In this document: positions 1-7,469 of the stretch, in pieces | How positions within the stretch are numbered: the stretch's first letter is position 1 | How the letters are laid out: every line of letters starts with the position of its first letter | DNA from: JAXMAF01 sp046350555 | GTDB lineage: Bacteria > Planctomycetota > Phycisphaerae > Phycisphaerales > SM1A02 | NCBI GenBank assembly: GCA_046350555.1 | Contig: JAXMAF010000036.1 | Span: 1-39,831 of the forward strand | Direction of reading: 5' to 3' | DNA: 39,831 bases | Made by a program: the position numbers and the translations under genes | Notes under the pieces: model-generated | Seen by the model: the letters and a program-made list of their open reading frames with translations, nothing else | Database searches by the model: none | What the model was told of the DNA's origin: nothing

Positions 1-1688
1 GCCATCGACGTTCCGGTGAGCCCCACGAATCCGCAGGTGGTGGAGCTGTCGCTCGAAAGCGTGTCGCAACCGGGAGCGAAGACCTCGGGCTTGCGCCGAC
101 CGTCCTTCGTGTTGCCGTGCCCGCCTGAGCAGTGCGCCGATTGGTTCGGGGCATCCTGCGACGCCGCGACCGCAAGGCAGTTCTTGGCGTTCTCCGGGTT
201 GCGGACGGTCGTGTCCAGGTTGGTCACCGCGAAGAGGACCAGGTCGTCCTGATTGTCCCACGAGAAGAGGTCGATGTCGTGCGACCAGGAGGTGTAGCTG
301 TTCGTGCCATCGTCGCCCCACGAGTTGCTGTGGACCCGTGCGCCCGCATCGTGGTTCTGCTTCAGCTTGGCGGCCAGGTTGGTGCTTGTGATGGTGGCAA
401 GGTTGGTGAAGGCGATCCTCGCTCGATAGGCCATGCCTCGCAGCGTCGTCGAACCGCTGATGGGCTGCTCGTCGCCCGCGAACGTGCCCGCGACGTGCGT
501 TCCGTGCTCGTCGGCGGTGGAGCTTCCAAAGTACGCCGCGAGCTTGCGATGGTTTGGCCCCGGTGGGTCGCCCTCGGGATCCTTGAACGAGCAATGGGTC
601 TTCTTGACTCCGCCATCGATGAGACCGCCGATCTGACCGTCGCCTCGAATGCCCTTGCTCCAGACGATCGCGGACTCGGGTACGTTGCTCTGCACGATCC
701 ACTTGTTGGAGCTGTTGCGCAGGGTCGCCTCCGGGGCGTCCTCGATCCACTGCACGCCGTCGAGCGCCGCGATCATCGCCTCGATGCCGCGAGGTGCGAC
801 GACCTCGATCACGCCCTGCGGTGGCGCCGAGTCGGCATCGGGTGCGCCGTCGCGCGGAGCGCCGGGATCCACCGGCGCCCACGACGCGATCCCCAGACCG
901 GGGAGTGCACCGAGGGCGGCAAGGTCCGCTCCGAGGTTTGTGGCGTCGAAGGTCGTGACGGTCAGCCGGTTCCACCCCGCTGCGGCGAGCTTCTGGCGTT
1001 CGGCGGTGGCGAACTCGCGCTGGCCGAGCTCCGGCGACACCTTCCAATCGTCCTGGAATGGCCCGATCCAACGGACGAAGTCGAGATCGCCAAGCCGGGT
1101 TGGCGCATCGAAGCCCGACGTCAGCCGCACGATGAACGCGTTGCTGGGAAGGTAGCTGCGAAGCACGACGCCGCGGGACGCCAGCGATGCCCGCTTCGTG
1201 GGATCCACCGGGCCTTCGAGCTGGATCACGAACCATCCCGGTCTCGGCAGCGCGCCCTGACCGGGGCGGTGCAGCGACGACGATCGCTCCGGAACGAACG
1301 TCCCGATCCGCAGGTGCACGCCGTCGGGGTCGAGCGGCGTTTCAGGCGGTTCCGCGAGGTCCACCTCGTCGTCGACGTTGGATCGGGCGTCGCCCGCGGC
1401 GGCGGCACCAGCGGTGTCGTGGTTGCCGAGCGGGCCGGATCGCCGCGCGTCGAGCGCAGCGCTGTCAATAGGCGAGACGACCTCGCGGCGCGGTTCGATT
1501 CGCCCGGAGGCGATGGCCGCCTGGCTCTGTACCGCCAGGTGCAGCACGGCAGCCAGCGCAGCGACGAGCCAGCAGTGACGCTCTCGGCGATCGTTGCGAC
1601 CGCGTTCGATGACGCGCGGGCGACACGCCCGCAGGTGGTGCGGTTGGACGGCGATCGGTGCGCGCGTGGCGAGCACGATGTGCTTCAT
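1..1688 (-). CDS. Kp43-like subtilisin family serine protease, secreted (3' end beyond window)
   Basis: Secreted or cell-envelope S8 serine endopeptidase. The frame opens at ATG 1688 behind a GGGGGA Shine-Dalgarno and stays open to base 1 (562 full codons), so the C-terminus is outside the window. An arginine-rich start of about 39 residues precedes a hydrophobic stretch (WLVAALAAVLHLAV), read as a long-n-region signal peptide. Residues about 60-340 form a prodomain-like segment. The catalytic domain follows: Asp358 in GLIDGGV, His395 in DEHGTHVAG, the oxyanion Asn490 in FAVTN, and Ser561 in GTSM at bases 6-8. HSNSWG and the following Y-T-x-W-S-x-D-I-D pattern are typical of the Kp43 branch (family knowledge). 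What lies after the Ser, often a beta-sandwich or sorting tail, cannot be seen. An 11-bp tandem repeat sits 71-114 bases upstream of the start. Confidence 0.9.
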   Translation of the reverse strand, partial: MKHIVLATRAPIAVQPHHLRACRPRVIERGRNDRRERHCWLVAALAAVLHLAVQSQAAIASGRIEPRREVVSPIDSAALDARRSGPLGNHDTAGAAAAGDARSNVDDEVDLAEPPETPLDPDGVHLRIGTFVPERSSSLHRPGQGALPRPGWFVIQLEGPVDPTKRASLASRGVVLRSYLPSNAFIVRLTSGFDAPTRLGDLDFVRWIGPFQDDWKVSPELGQREFATAERQKLAAAGWNRLTVTTFDATNLGADLAALGALPGLGIASWAPVDPGAPRDGAPDADSAPPQGVIEVVAPRGIEAMIAALDGVQWIEDAPEATLRNSSNKWIVQSNVPESAIVWSKGIRGDGQIGGLIDGGVKKTHCSFKDPEGDPPGPNHRKLAAYFGSSTADEHGTHVAGTFAGDEQPISGSTTLRGMAYRARIAFTNLATITSTNLAAKLKQNHDAGARVHSNSWGDDGTNSYTSWSHDIDLFSWDNQDDLVLFAVTNLDTTVRNPENAKNCLAVAASQDAPNQSAHCSGGHGNTKDGRRKPEVFAPGCDTLSSDSSTTCGFVGLTGTSM

Positions 1689-1758
1689 GGAATCCCCCGA
1701 TGAATGGTGTGTTTTGGTTGATCGAGATCACGTTCGTTGGGTCGTGAAAGCCGGCTTG

Positions 1759-1802
1759 ATGTCGCCGAGACGTCGCCGAGGTGTCGCCAAGATGTCGCCG
1801 AC
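1759..1802. promoter_or_regulatory. Four tandem 11-bp repeats upstream of the protease gene
   Basis: Four head-to-tail copies of an 11-bp unit: ATGTCGCCGAG, ACGTCGCCGAG, GTGTCGCCAAG, ATGTCGCCGAC. They lie 71-114 bases upstream of the protease ATG. A period of 11 puts each copy on the same face of the helix, as in direct-repeat operators of the OmpR/PhoB type. That role is inferred, since no regulator gene is adjacent. Confidence 0.45.
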
Positions 1803-2079
1803 ACAAGGGCGCCCGATCTCATCGCGCGATGGCGCCTGCAAGAGCGCCGTCGCCGCGCGGCGATCGATGCGGGCATCGTGGGCGCACCGATTTCGCCGCG
1901 TGATGGCGTCCCGAAAGCGCCATCCGACATCGACCAGCGTTATTCGAGACCGATCCGTGCCCGAAGCGTCGCGCATCCCGGGGTTCGCTTTGTCCGAGCA
2001 CGGTGCTCGGCTCGTCGCGCGAGCTCCTTCGCGCCATGCGCGTCCCGGTCAATCGTCCCGGTCAATCGTCGCGGCAATC

Positions 2080-2172
2080 CCCTCGTCGATGCGCTCGACG
2101 CTCTCGTCGATGCTCTCGTCGGTCTTCTCGTCGATTCTCTCGCCGGTCCCCTCGTCGATTCTCTCCTCGATG
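2080..2172. repeat. 12-bp tandem repeat block
   Basis: Six units in perfect phase from 2101 to 2172 (consensus CTCTCGTCGATB), preceded by one more unit at 2080-2091 and a 9-base partial. The minus strand can be read as a tetrapeptide repeat (RIDE, GTGE, RIDE, KTDE, SIDE). Because 12 is a multiple of 3, every frame gives such a repeat, so this alone does not show coding. Confidence 0.7.
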
Positions 2173-2373
2173 CCGGCGTCGATCATCGCGTCCAAGACAT
2201 CTTGTCCGCGGCGCGAGGGCAACGTTGTGGGCGACTGCGACAGCACTCTACCGTGGCGTTTCGCGGAATCGTGAGTCGCTTGAAAATCCTCGACGACGCG
2301 CGAAACCACCATGACCGCGAGCATCGGCGGCGACTCGCTGCAATGTCGAGCGTCGGCGGTTGACCTTCGACGG

Positions 2374-4053
2374 TCAACGAACCAAGTATCCGTCGCTCGT
2401 TGCCGGACACGCCGCGGATTGCCGGCAATCCTCGATGGCAGCAAGCAGCACAGGCCGAAGTGGCGGAACTGGCAGACGCGACGGACTCAAAATCCGTTCT
2501 CTCGGAAGAGAGGTGGGGGTTCGATTCCCCCCTTCGGCATTCGGTGAAATCGCTGGAAACGCTTGGTGTGAAGGGGTTTCAGCGTCATCGCGCCCGCCCG
2601 TTCCCTTGCTCGTTCGGGTGCGTGGCGATGCGTCCAAGTGTGCCGTTTGGCGCACAGAAGCGCCAAGCAGAGCGCCAAGCGCGCCGACCGCCGTTCCGGC
2701 TGCGCCGCTTGCACCCGCGCCGGCCCGCGCCATGGGCGCACCCGTCGCCCGTGTGAACGCCGGAGAGCCCGCAGGATGCGTCCGCGCATCGTCGGTGCCG
2801 GTTGCCGTCACCATGTCCGCCGCGGGCACGCCGAACGCCGGGAGGGCGTCCACCGCGTTCCGCTCCGCGCCGCGGAACGTGTGGGTGTAGACGCTCATGG
2901 TGAGGTCGATCGACGAATGCCGCATGAGCGTCTGCGCGGTCTTCGGATGCGCCCCGGACGCTGCGAGCATGGAAGCGAACGTCCCTCGCAACGCGTGGAA
3001 ATCAACGACGCGGCCTGCGTGGTCGCGGTAGGGGATGCCGGCGGCGGCGAGGTCTGCCCGAAAGACGTACACGACGCGCGATCGTTTCGGCATGCGGAAC
3101 GCCGGCGCAGCGAGCGCCTTCGTCGCAAGGTGGGCGCGGAGCGCGTCGGCAGTCTCGCGGCGCAGGGGAAGCGAATCCTCGCGCCGGCGCTTCGAGTAGC
3201 CGGCGGCGACGACGACGACGGGTTCCGCGCCGTCCAGCGCGAAGCTCGCCCGCGTGAGCGACCGAAGCTCGTTCGCGCGAAGTCCGGTCTCGGTGGCAAG
3301 TCGATAGAGGATCGCCCGCTCCGGGCCGGTCATTCCGTCAATCGCCGGGCCGCGCTCGGCGGTGGCGAGAAGCTTGGCGACTTCGCCCGGCTCCAGCGCT
3401 CGCGGAGCGTGGCGGCGGTCGGTGCGTTCGTTGTGCAGCCGCAGCGACGCGAGCGGATTCTCTGTCGCCCGGCCCTCCGCGATCATCCATCGGCAGAATC
3501 CCCGCAGGGCGCGAACGTGGTGATTGGTGCTGGCAAGTCCGATCCCTCGCCCCGCGACCTTCCCCTTGGCATCGAGCTTGTCCGCGCGCAGGCCAGCGAG
3601 GTACCGCTCGACGGCGCTCGCGTTGAGGTCGGACCAGAACGTGAAGTCGCAGCCGTCGAAGACGCGACGACACCGGCTCTCGGTAAGTCCGACGTGAGCG
3701 CCGGTGCGCCCACGGGCGCGGAGTGTCGCTGCGAAGTCCGCAAGGTGTTCCGCGAGCGGCTTCGATCCGGCGGCGCGCCGGCGTTCGATGATCCCAAGCT
3801 CGCCGAGCCGTGCCCGAAGACGCGTCGGAAGCGCTTCGAGAAAGCGAGCCGTCCGCGCATCGGGCGCTTCGCCTCCGATGCGTTGGGCGACGAGCGCTTC
3901 GAGTTGACGCCCGAGCGCTTCCGACTGGCGACGATCCGTGAACGCGGTGAAGCGGCGAATCGTGGCGAGGTGGTCGCGCAGCTCGACGTAGAAGCGATCG
4001 GTGGTTTGAGTTGCGCCGGAGCGGTCGCGGTAGGTCGATTGGAAGACACGCAT
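2374..4053 (-). CDS. int: Tyrosine recombinase (integrase) reading through the attachment core
   Basis: Site-specific recombinase that should integrate and excise the element. ATG 4053 follows a GGAGG site (CGGAGGTTCCCC). An N-terminal SAM-like core-binding region (about residues 95-200) precedes a catalytic domain with all expected residues: Arg259 (GLRANEL), Lys288, His353 and Arg356 (HALR), His379 (MRHSS) and nucleophile Tyr389 (SVYTH). The conserved domain ends near residue 410. A low-complexity Ala/Gly-rich linker then leads into the attachment core (residues about 503-526), read antisense to tRNA-Leu. As integrated, the protein is 559 aa and its last 34 or so residues come from the tRNA 5' half and chromosomal flank. 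In the excised circle the same frame would continue from the right end to a stop at 8354-8356, giving 596 aa. The preceding ATPase gene ends 198 bases upstream. Confidence 0.93.
   Translation of the reverse strand: MRVFQSTYRDRSGATQTTDRFYVELRDHLATIRRFTAFTDRRQSEALGRQLEALVAQRIGGEAPDARTARFLEALPTRLRARLGELGIIERRRAAGSKPLAEHLADFAATLRARGRTGAHVGLTESRCRRVFDGCDFTFWSDLNASAVERYLAGLRADKLDAKGKVAGRGIGLASTNHHVRALRGFCRWMIAEGRATENPLASLRLHNERTDRRHAPRALEPGEVAKLLATAERGPAIDGMTGPERAILYRLATETGLRANELRSLTRASFALDGAEPVVVVAAGYSKRRREDSLPLRRETADALRAHLATKALAAPAFRMPKRSRVVYVFRADLAAAGIPYRDHAGRVVDFHALRGTFASMLAASGAHPKTAQTLMRHSSIDLTMSVYTHTFRGAERNAVDALPAFGVPAADMVTATGTDDARTHPAGSPAFTRATGAPMARAGAGASGAAGTAVGALGALLGASVRQTAHLDASPRTRTSKGTGGRDDAETPSHQAFPAISPNAEGGNRTPTSLPRERILSPSRLPVPPLRPVLLAAIEDCRQSAACPATSDGYLVR
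2454..2539 (+). tRNA. tRNA-Leu(CAA)
   Basis: A complete 86-nt class II tRNA. The acceptor stem GCCGAAG pairs with CTTCGGC (2532-2538), with discriminator A2539. The anticodon stem ACGGA/TCCGT encloses the loop CTCAAAA, giving anticodon CAA for UUG codons. There is a variable arm (TCTCTCGGAAGAGAG region) and a canonical GGTTCGATTCC T-loop. No CCA is encoded. Bases 2479-2539, from the anticodon stem to the 3' end, belong to the left attachment repeat, so the 3' half has been replaced by the copy carried on the integrated element and the gene remains intact. Confidence 0.97.
2479..2546 (+). repeat. attL core (68 bp) within tRNA-Leu
   Basis: Direct repeat of 8570-8637 at an offset of 6091 bases. 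It runs from the anticodon stem through the tRNA 3' end plus seven further bases (TTCGGTG). The only difference is A2491, where the right copy has G8582; this is the base just 3' of the anticodon (position 37). Confidence 0.95.
2657..2679. repeat. Left arm-type 23-bp repeat
   Basis: Exact direct copy of 8490-8512; it contains two copies of AGCGCCAAG 12 bases apart. It lies 110 bases inside the left core. In the excised circle the two copies would flank the core, as integrase arm-binding sites do. It also encodes LGALLGAS in the integrase frame. Confidence 0.55.
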
Positions 4054-4251
4054 GGGGAACCTCCGTGTTCGTCAGTATGCGCGTGGAAGCATGAGCGCGC
4101 AAGAGGGTGCAGCAAGTCGCAGGGAAGGGAATCGAAGGCGACGCCGTTGGCCGGCTTCGTGGTGAAGCCGTTCAACGGAGGTGCTTCGATGGGAGGCAAC
4201 AGCGCAAGGGCGCAAGGTTGCGACGCCCCGGACGCCTGCGCCCTTGCCCGG

Positions 4252-5784
4252 TCAAACGTCAAGGGCGCAGGTGTCGGCGGCGGGTGCGCCATTGCGCCCT
4301 TGCGCCCTTCGGCAGTCCGGCAGCGACCAAACCCACCCGCCCGCCACCCGCTCCGACTCGACGCCCGCCTCGCGCTTCGCGGCGTCGAGCGTCCGAGCGG
4401 CGATGTCGGCGGCAGTTGCCAGCGCAAGTACCTCGGCTGCCGGTAGCGGTCCGGCGGCGAGCGTCTTGCGTAGGAACGCGACCGCTTCGGCCCGACGCGA
4501 CCCAGCGCCCGCCGCTTCGTCGCGCGCGGTCTCGCCAGTGAACAGCCGCGCGAAGTCGTCTTCGTTGAGCGTCTCCGCCGCGGACGCCCAGCGGAGCGCT
4601 GGCACGCCGGCGGCGTTGTCGACGACTTCGAACGCCCGCACGGGTGGAAACCCGCCAAGGTTGCCCTTGATCCTTCCGAGTAGCCGCCGGCCCGTCGTGC
4701 GATCCTTGGCGACACCCAGGACGCAGCGAGCGAGCGCGCCCGTCGCTTGCGATCCCGAGAGCCGATGAACCGCATCCGAAGCCGCGCCCTTCCGCAGGTG
4801 CGCGACGCAGACAACGGCGATTCCGCGCCGAGCCGCGAGATCGCGGAGGGGTTGAAGTGCGGCGCGGGCGTCGGCTTCGTTGTTCATGTCGGTTCGGCCC
4901 GGAACGAACGAGCCGAGCGGGTCGACGACGAGCAACCCCACCGGACAGCCGGCGCGCTGTTCCGTCTCGTCGAGCATCCGAGCGAGCGCCGCCGCCTCCG
5001 TCGTCGCCGTGAGCGGCGCATCGGGTCGGAGTGCGGCGACCCGTGAGCCGATTGCGCCGGCGGCGTCGAGACGTGGGGCGATCGTGTCGTCGAGGTCGTC
5101 CTCGGCGCAGAGCAGGACCGATGCGAGCGGACCGTCGACGAGCGGCGCTCCGTCGCCCCAGCCGCCACCCCGCGAGAGCCGCGCGGCCATGTCGACGGTG
5201 AGCAACGATTTCGAGATTCCGGGAAGCCCCGCAAGGATCCTGAGCTTGCCGAGGGGGAGGTAGCCGCGCCAGAGCCAGCGGAGCGCGACGCGTTGAACGG
5301 TGTCGAGCATGGTCAATGTCTCCGGTCTTGTGGCGATTGCGTCCTCGTCGAGCAAGGTGCGCAGGTGGTCTCGCGCGGCGTCGTCGGCTCCGCCATCTCG
5401 CGCGATGCTCCGCGCAGCGTCGATGAGGTCGCGGTCGTTGCGCTGGCGGGTGAGCCGGGCGACGGCAGCGAGCACGTCCTCGCGCCGAGGAAGGTCGGGC
5501 AGCTCGACGATCCCGCGGAGTCGCGCGAACGCCTCGTCATCGCCGCGCAGGCGCTCGACGACCAGCTCGTGACTCGCGGCAGGGTCGCTTGCGCGCTCGG
5601 CGAGCGCCGCCCGCACGATGCGAGAGTCGACGGGATTGGCGAGCAGAGCCGCAACGTCGCCGCAGCCGGTGAGCATGTCGGGATGCCAGATTGCCGCTTG
5701 GACGATCAGCGACGCGTGGCCGGCGTGCGCGAGCGCCTGCGCGGTCGGTACGTCGTCGAGGCGCGATCGGGGTCGGGGCGTCAT
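4252..5784 (-). CDS. RepA-like AAA_25 replication ATPase
   Basis: Probable replicative helicase or primase-associated ATPase of the element, 510 aa. ATG 5784 overlaps the stop of the preceding 69-aa gene as ATGA, which fixes the start. Residues about 15-120 resemble the helical helicase-interaction region of DnaG/DnaB-type proteins. The AAA_25/RepA-type ATPase follows: Walker A GLPGISKS at 186-193 with Lys192, an acidic patch CAEDDLDD near 227-233, Walker B LLVVDPLGS with Asp288, and the VAHLRKG sensor near 328-333. A C-terminal winged-helix-like stretch (about 430-500) could bind DNA. No primase (TOPRIM or AEP) motif was seen, so helicase loading or helicase activity is the safer reading. 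Expressed downstream of the AlpA-like gene. Confidence 0.85.
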   Translation of the reverse strand: MTPRPRSRLDDVPTAQALAHAGHASLIVQAAIWHPDMLTGCGDVAALLANPVDSRIVRAALAERASDPAASHELVVERLRGDDEAFARLRGIVELPDLPRREDVLAAVARLTRQRNDRDLIDAARSIARDGGADDAARDHLRTLLDEDAIATRPETLTMLDTVQRVALRWLWRGYLPLGKLRILAGLPGISKSLLTVDMAARLSRGGGWGDGAPLVDGPLASVLLCAEDDLDDTIAPRLDAAGAIGSRVAALRPDAPLTATTEAAALARMLDETEQRAGCPVGLLVVDPLGSFVPGRTDMNNEADARAALQPLRDLAARRGIAVVCVAHLRKGAASDAVHRLSGSQATGALARCVLGVAKDRTTGRRLLGRIKGNLGGFPPVRAFEVVDNAAGVPALRWASAAETLNEDDFARLFTGETARDEAAGAGSRRAEAVAFLRKTLAAGPLPAAEVLALATAADIAARTLDAAKREAGVESERVAGGWVWSLPDCRRAQGRNGAPAADTCALDV

Positions 5785-5990
5785 CGGGTCCCGTCCTCTC
5801 GGCTGGCGAGACGCTCCAGCGCGCCGGCGATCCGAGCGAGCGCTAGCTCGGCGTGGACGCGCCGCAGCGTCGATGCCGCTGCGGCCCAGCGTCCAGCGCG
5901 ATCGCGGGTGTCGTCGGTCCGGTAGCGGTGGCGTCCGGGGAGGGCGAGTGGGTGGTCGATGTCGTGTGAGCCGTGGGCGGGCGATAGCAT
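5781..5990 (-). CDS. Small 69-aa protein coupled to the RepA-like ATPase
   Basis: Unrecognised 69-aa protein. Support comes from position: its TGA shares bases with the ATPase ATG (ATGA, 5781-5784), and it lies 72 bases after the AlpA-like gene on the same strand, as a middle cistron would. The C-terminal half (AASTLRRVHAELALARIAGA) is likely an amphipathic helix; the N-terminal part is His- and Arg-rich. No motif was identified, so its function is unknown. Confidence 0.6.
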   Translation of the reverse strand: MLSPAHGSHDIDHPLALPGRHRYRTDDTRDRAGRWAAAASTLRRVHAELALARIAGALERLASREDGTR

Positions 5991-6062
5991 GGGGCGATCT
6001 CCGCCGCCCCGACCCGTGCATTGCGCCGCGTGGGTCGGGGCGGTGTCGTGTGCGGGGGTGGG

Positions 6063-6308
6063 TCAGCGGACGCCGAGGGACCGTGTGCGCAGCGCCTCCC
6101 AGCGGTCGCGCGGAGGCGAGCCGGCGGCGACCCACGCGCGGAGGTCGTCGAGCGACCAGAGCGCGCGGCGACCGAGCCGGATCGCGCGGGGGACGCGGCC
6201 GGATGCGTCGAGCGCTCGCCAGTGGCGGAGGGACACTCCGACGATGCGGGCGGCGGCGGGGGCGGGTACTGCGAGTGACGGGGGGGCGTCGGGGTGCGTG
6301 TAGCTCAT
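6063..6308 (-). CDS. AlpA/excisionase-like MerR-type HTH protein
   Basis: Small DNA-binding protein of 81 aa, ATG 6308. Residues about 14-58 form a winged HTH of the AlpA/HTH_17 type: APAAARIVGVSLRHWRAL is the recognition helix pair, and RAIRLGRRALWSLDDLRAWV is the wing and the following helix. In satellites and P4-like elements such proteins activate integrase or act as excisionase (family knowledge). It is the first gene of the AlpA-69 aa-RepA-Int series and starts 16 bases downstream of a cluster of TGTCGCGC repeats it might bind. Confidence 0.8.
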   Translation of the reverse strand: MSYTHPDAPPSLAVPAPAAARIVGVSLRHWRALDASGRVPRAIRLGRRALWSLDDLRAWVAAGSPPRDRWEALRTRSLGVR

Positions 6309-6323
6309 GTAGATCGGGTCGGA

Positions 6324-6414
6324 TGTCGCGCACGTGTCGCGCGACGCTCGCCCGATCGACCTTGTTTTCTCGGCGCACTTTCGCGCCGGGTGTCGCGCAA
6401 TCTGTCGCGCGACA
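6324..6414. promoter_or_regulatory. Paired TGTCGCGC iteron-like repeats
   Basis: Four copies of TGTCGCGC in two pairs: 6324 and 6335 (11 bases apart), and 6391 and 6403 (12 apart). The second member of each pair extends to TGTCGCGCGAC; the last (6403-6414) is the perfect 12-bp palindrome TGTCGCGCGACA. The array fills the gap between the stop of the 347-aa gene (6426) and the AlpA-like start (6308). It could be the operator of the replication operon or the element's replication origin; the sequence cannot separate the two. Confidence 0.6.
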
Positions 6415-6425
6415 GTCCCTCGCCC

Positions 6426-7469
6426 TCAGTCTTCCCACGCTTCGACGATGCCGCTCTCGCGGTTTTTCGATCCTTTGGCAAGAGTGCCGCCATCGCGCTG
6501 CGCCTGCCGCGCGGCCTTGAAGTTCGGCAACCGGTACAGCGACGTGCGCGCCACTCCCGCCGCCTTGGCAATTTGGGTGTCCGTCCAGTTGCGATGACGA
6601 ATCAGCAACGCCAACACGCGCGCCTCGGCGCTCGTGTCGTCGCCGTCACCATTCGCTGTCGTGTCCGTGCGCCTTTCGCCGCCGGGAGCGATTTCACGGA
6701 CGGGCTCACGTGCATTGGCAGCGGCGATGCTCCGGCGTCGCTCTTCCTCGATGTTGCCGAGGAGGGTTTCACCCTGCGCCCGTACTTCGGCGAACGCGCT
6801 TGGCAAGATCGGCGGATTGTTCTCGCTGGCCGATCCTTCGAAGATCGGTTGCGTCAGCGACGCGATCCAACTTTCAAAGCGAGGATCGGGGTCGGGCCAC
6901 GCGATCGCGTCCGCAAGCGGAAACTCGCCTTCCGCGATCTTCCACGCCCCGACGCTTGGGATGCGCCCCGAGACGAGTCTCGTCACTTGCAGGGCCACGG
7001 CCGCAGCGGACGGTCCCCAAGCGAGGCCTCTCCCCACGACATCGCCGAATCGCTGCGACTGCGAACACGCCCACCGCTCGCGCAGCGTCGATTGCAAGTC
7101 GTCGGAGTTGGACGGTTGCACGGTCCAGTGCGATACCGCCTTGATGGTGCCGACCGCCTTCAAGGCCTCGCGCGTGGCGAACGGCGGCATCTTCCCCACT
7201 CGCCGCAGCGCAAGCCCTTCCAGCAACTCGACGACTGCGCCAAAGCCAAACGTGGCAACGATCGCCGTGCGTTCGATCGTCGCTTCGTCGGGCGGAGTGT
7301 CCGGTAGCTCCAGCTTGCGCCGAAGGTACTCGGACGCCCCGTCCCCCAACTGCCTCAGCCGCCGCGGCCGCGGGGGATCAGGGGCGGCGTCGCGGGCGTT
7401 CGCCGCGTTCTGTGAGGCGACCGAAGCACGTTCCTCGCGCCGACGCGACCGACCTGTTTTCTTGGGCAT
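6426..7469 (-). CDS. Element protein with C-terminal HTH, unknown function (347 aa)
   Basis: No family recognised for the first 250 residues. The basic N-terminus (MPKKTGRSRRREER) leads to a mixed region containing ATIERTAIVATFGFGAVVEL and several Trp residues. The C-terminal about 75 residues form a convincing HTH: RVLALLIRHRNWTDTQIAKAAGVARTSLYR is split over two helices and is followed by GSKNRESG. ATG 7469 is chosen because the upstream reading in this frame lacks protein-like character and overlaps the neighbouring frame; a start at 7598 is possible. It lies between the terminase genes and the replication operon, so a regulator or DNA-binding packaging accessory is plausible but only inferred. 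Confidence 0.7.
   Translation of the reverse strand: MPKKTGRSRRREERASVASQNAANARDAAPDPPRPRRLRQLGDGASEYLRRKLELPDTPPDEATIERTAIVATFGFGAVVELLEGLALRRVGKMPPFATREALKAVGTIKAVSHWTVQPSNSDDLQSTLRERWACSQSQRFGDVVGRGLAWGPSAAAVALQVTRLVSGRIPSVGAWKIAEGEFPLADAIAWPDPDPRFESWIASLTQPIFEGSASENNPPILPSAFAEVRAQGETLLGNIEEERRRSIAAANAREPVREIAPGGERRTDTTANGDGDDTSAEARVLALLIRHRNWTDTQIAKAAGVARTSLYRLPNFKAARQAQRDGGTLAKGSKNRESGIVEAWED

Larger units (their letters stand above)
1689..2453. other. Intergenic region without supported gene
   Basis: About 765 bases between the protease start and tRNA-Leu. Several frames are open in both directions, but none shows a recognisable domain or a convincing ribosome binding site. It holds the protease promoter region, a four-copy 11-bp repeat (1759-1802), a two-copy 13-bp repeat (CGTCCCGGTCAAT, about 2041-2066) and a block of 12-bp repeats (2080-2172). 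Confidence 0.6.

Noticed and set aside
132..1703. A 523-codon open frame on the plus strand opposite the protease
   Set aside because: The minus strand encodes a clear subtilase with its catalytic triad over the whole span; the plus frame is Arg/Val-rich and has no domain.
2049..2444. A minus-strand gene encoding a RIDE/SIDE tetrapeptide-repeat protein
   Set aside because: The repeat unit is 12 bases, so all frames look repetitive. No ribosome site, the 5' part overlaps the tRNA-proximal region, and no domain was recognised.
2374..2539. Treating the integrase C-terminus over tRNA-Leu as a mis-called extension and ending int at about residue 410
   Set aside because: There is no stop codon between 410 and the core, and the frame continues in register beyond the other att copy into protein-like sequence, so the extension is kept, with its biological meaning left open.
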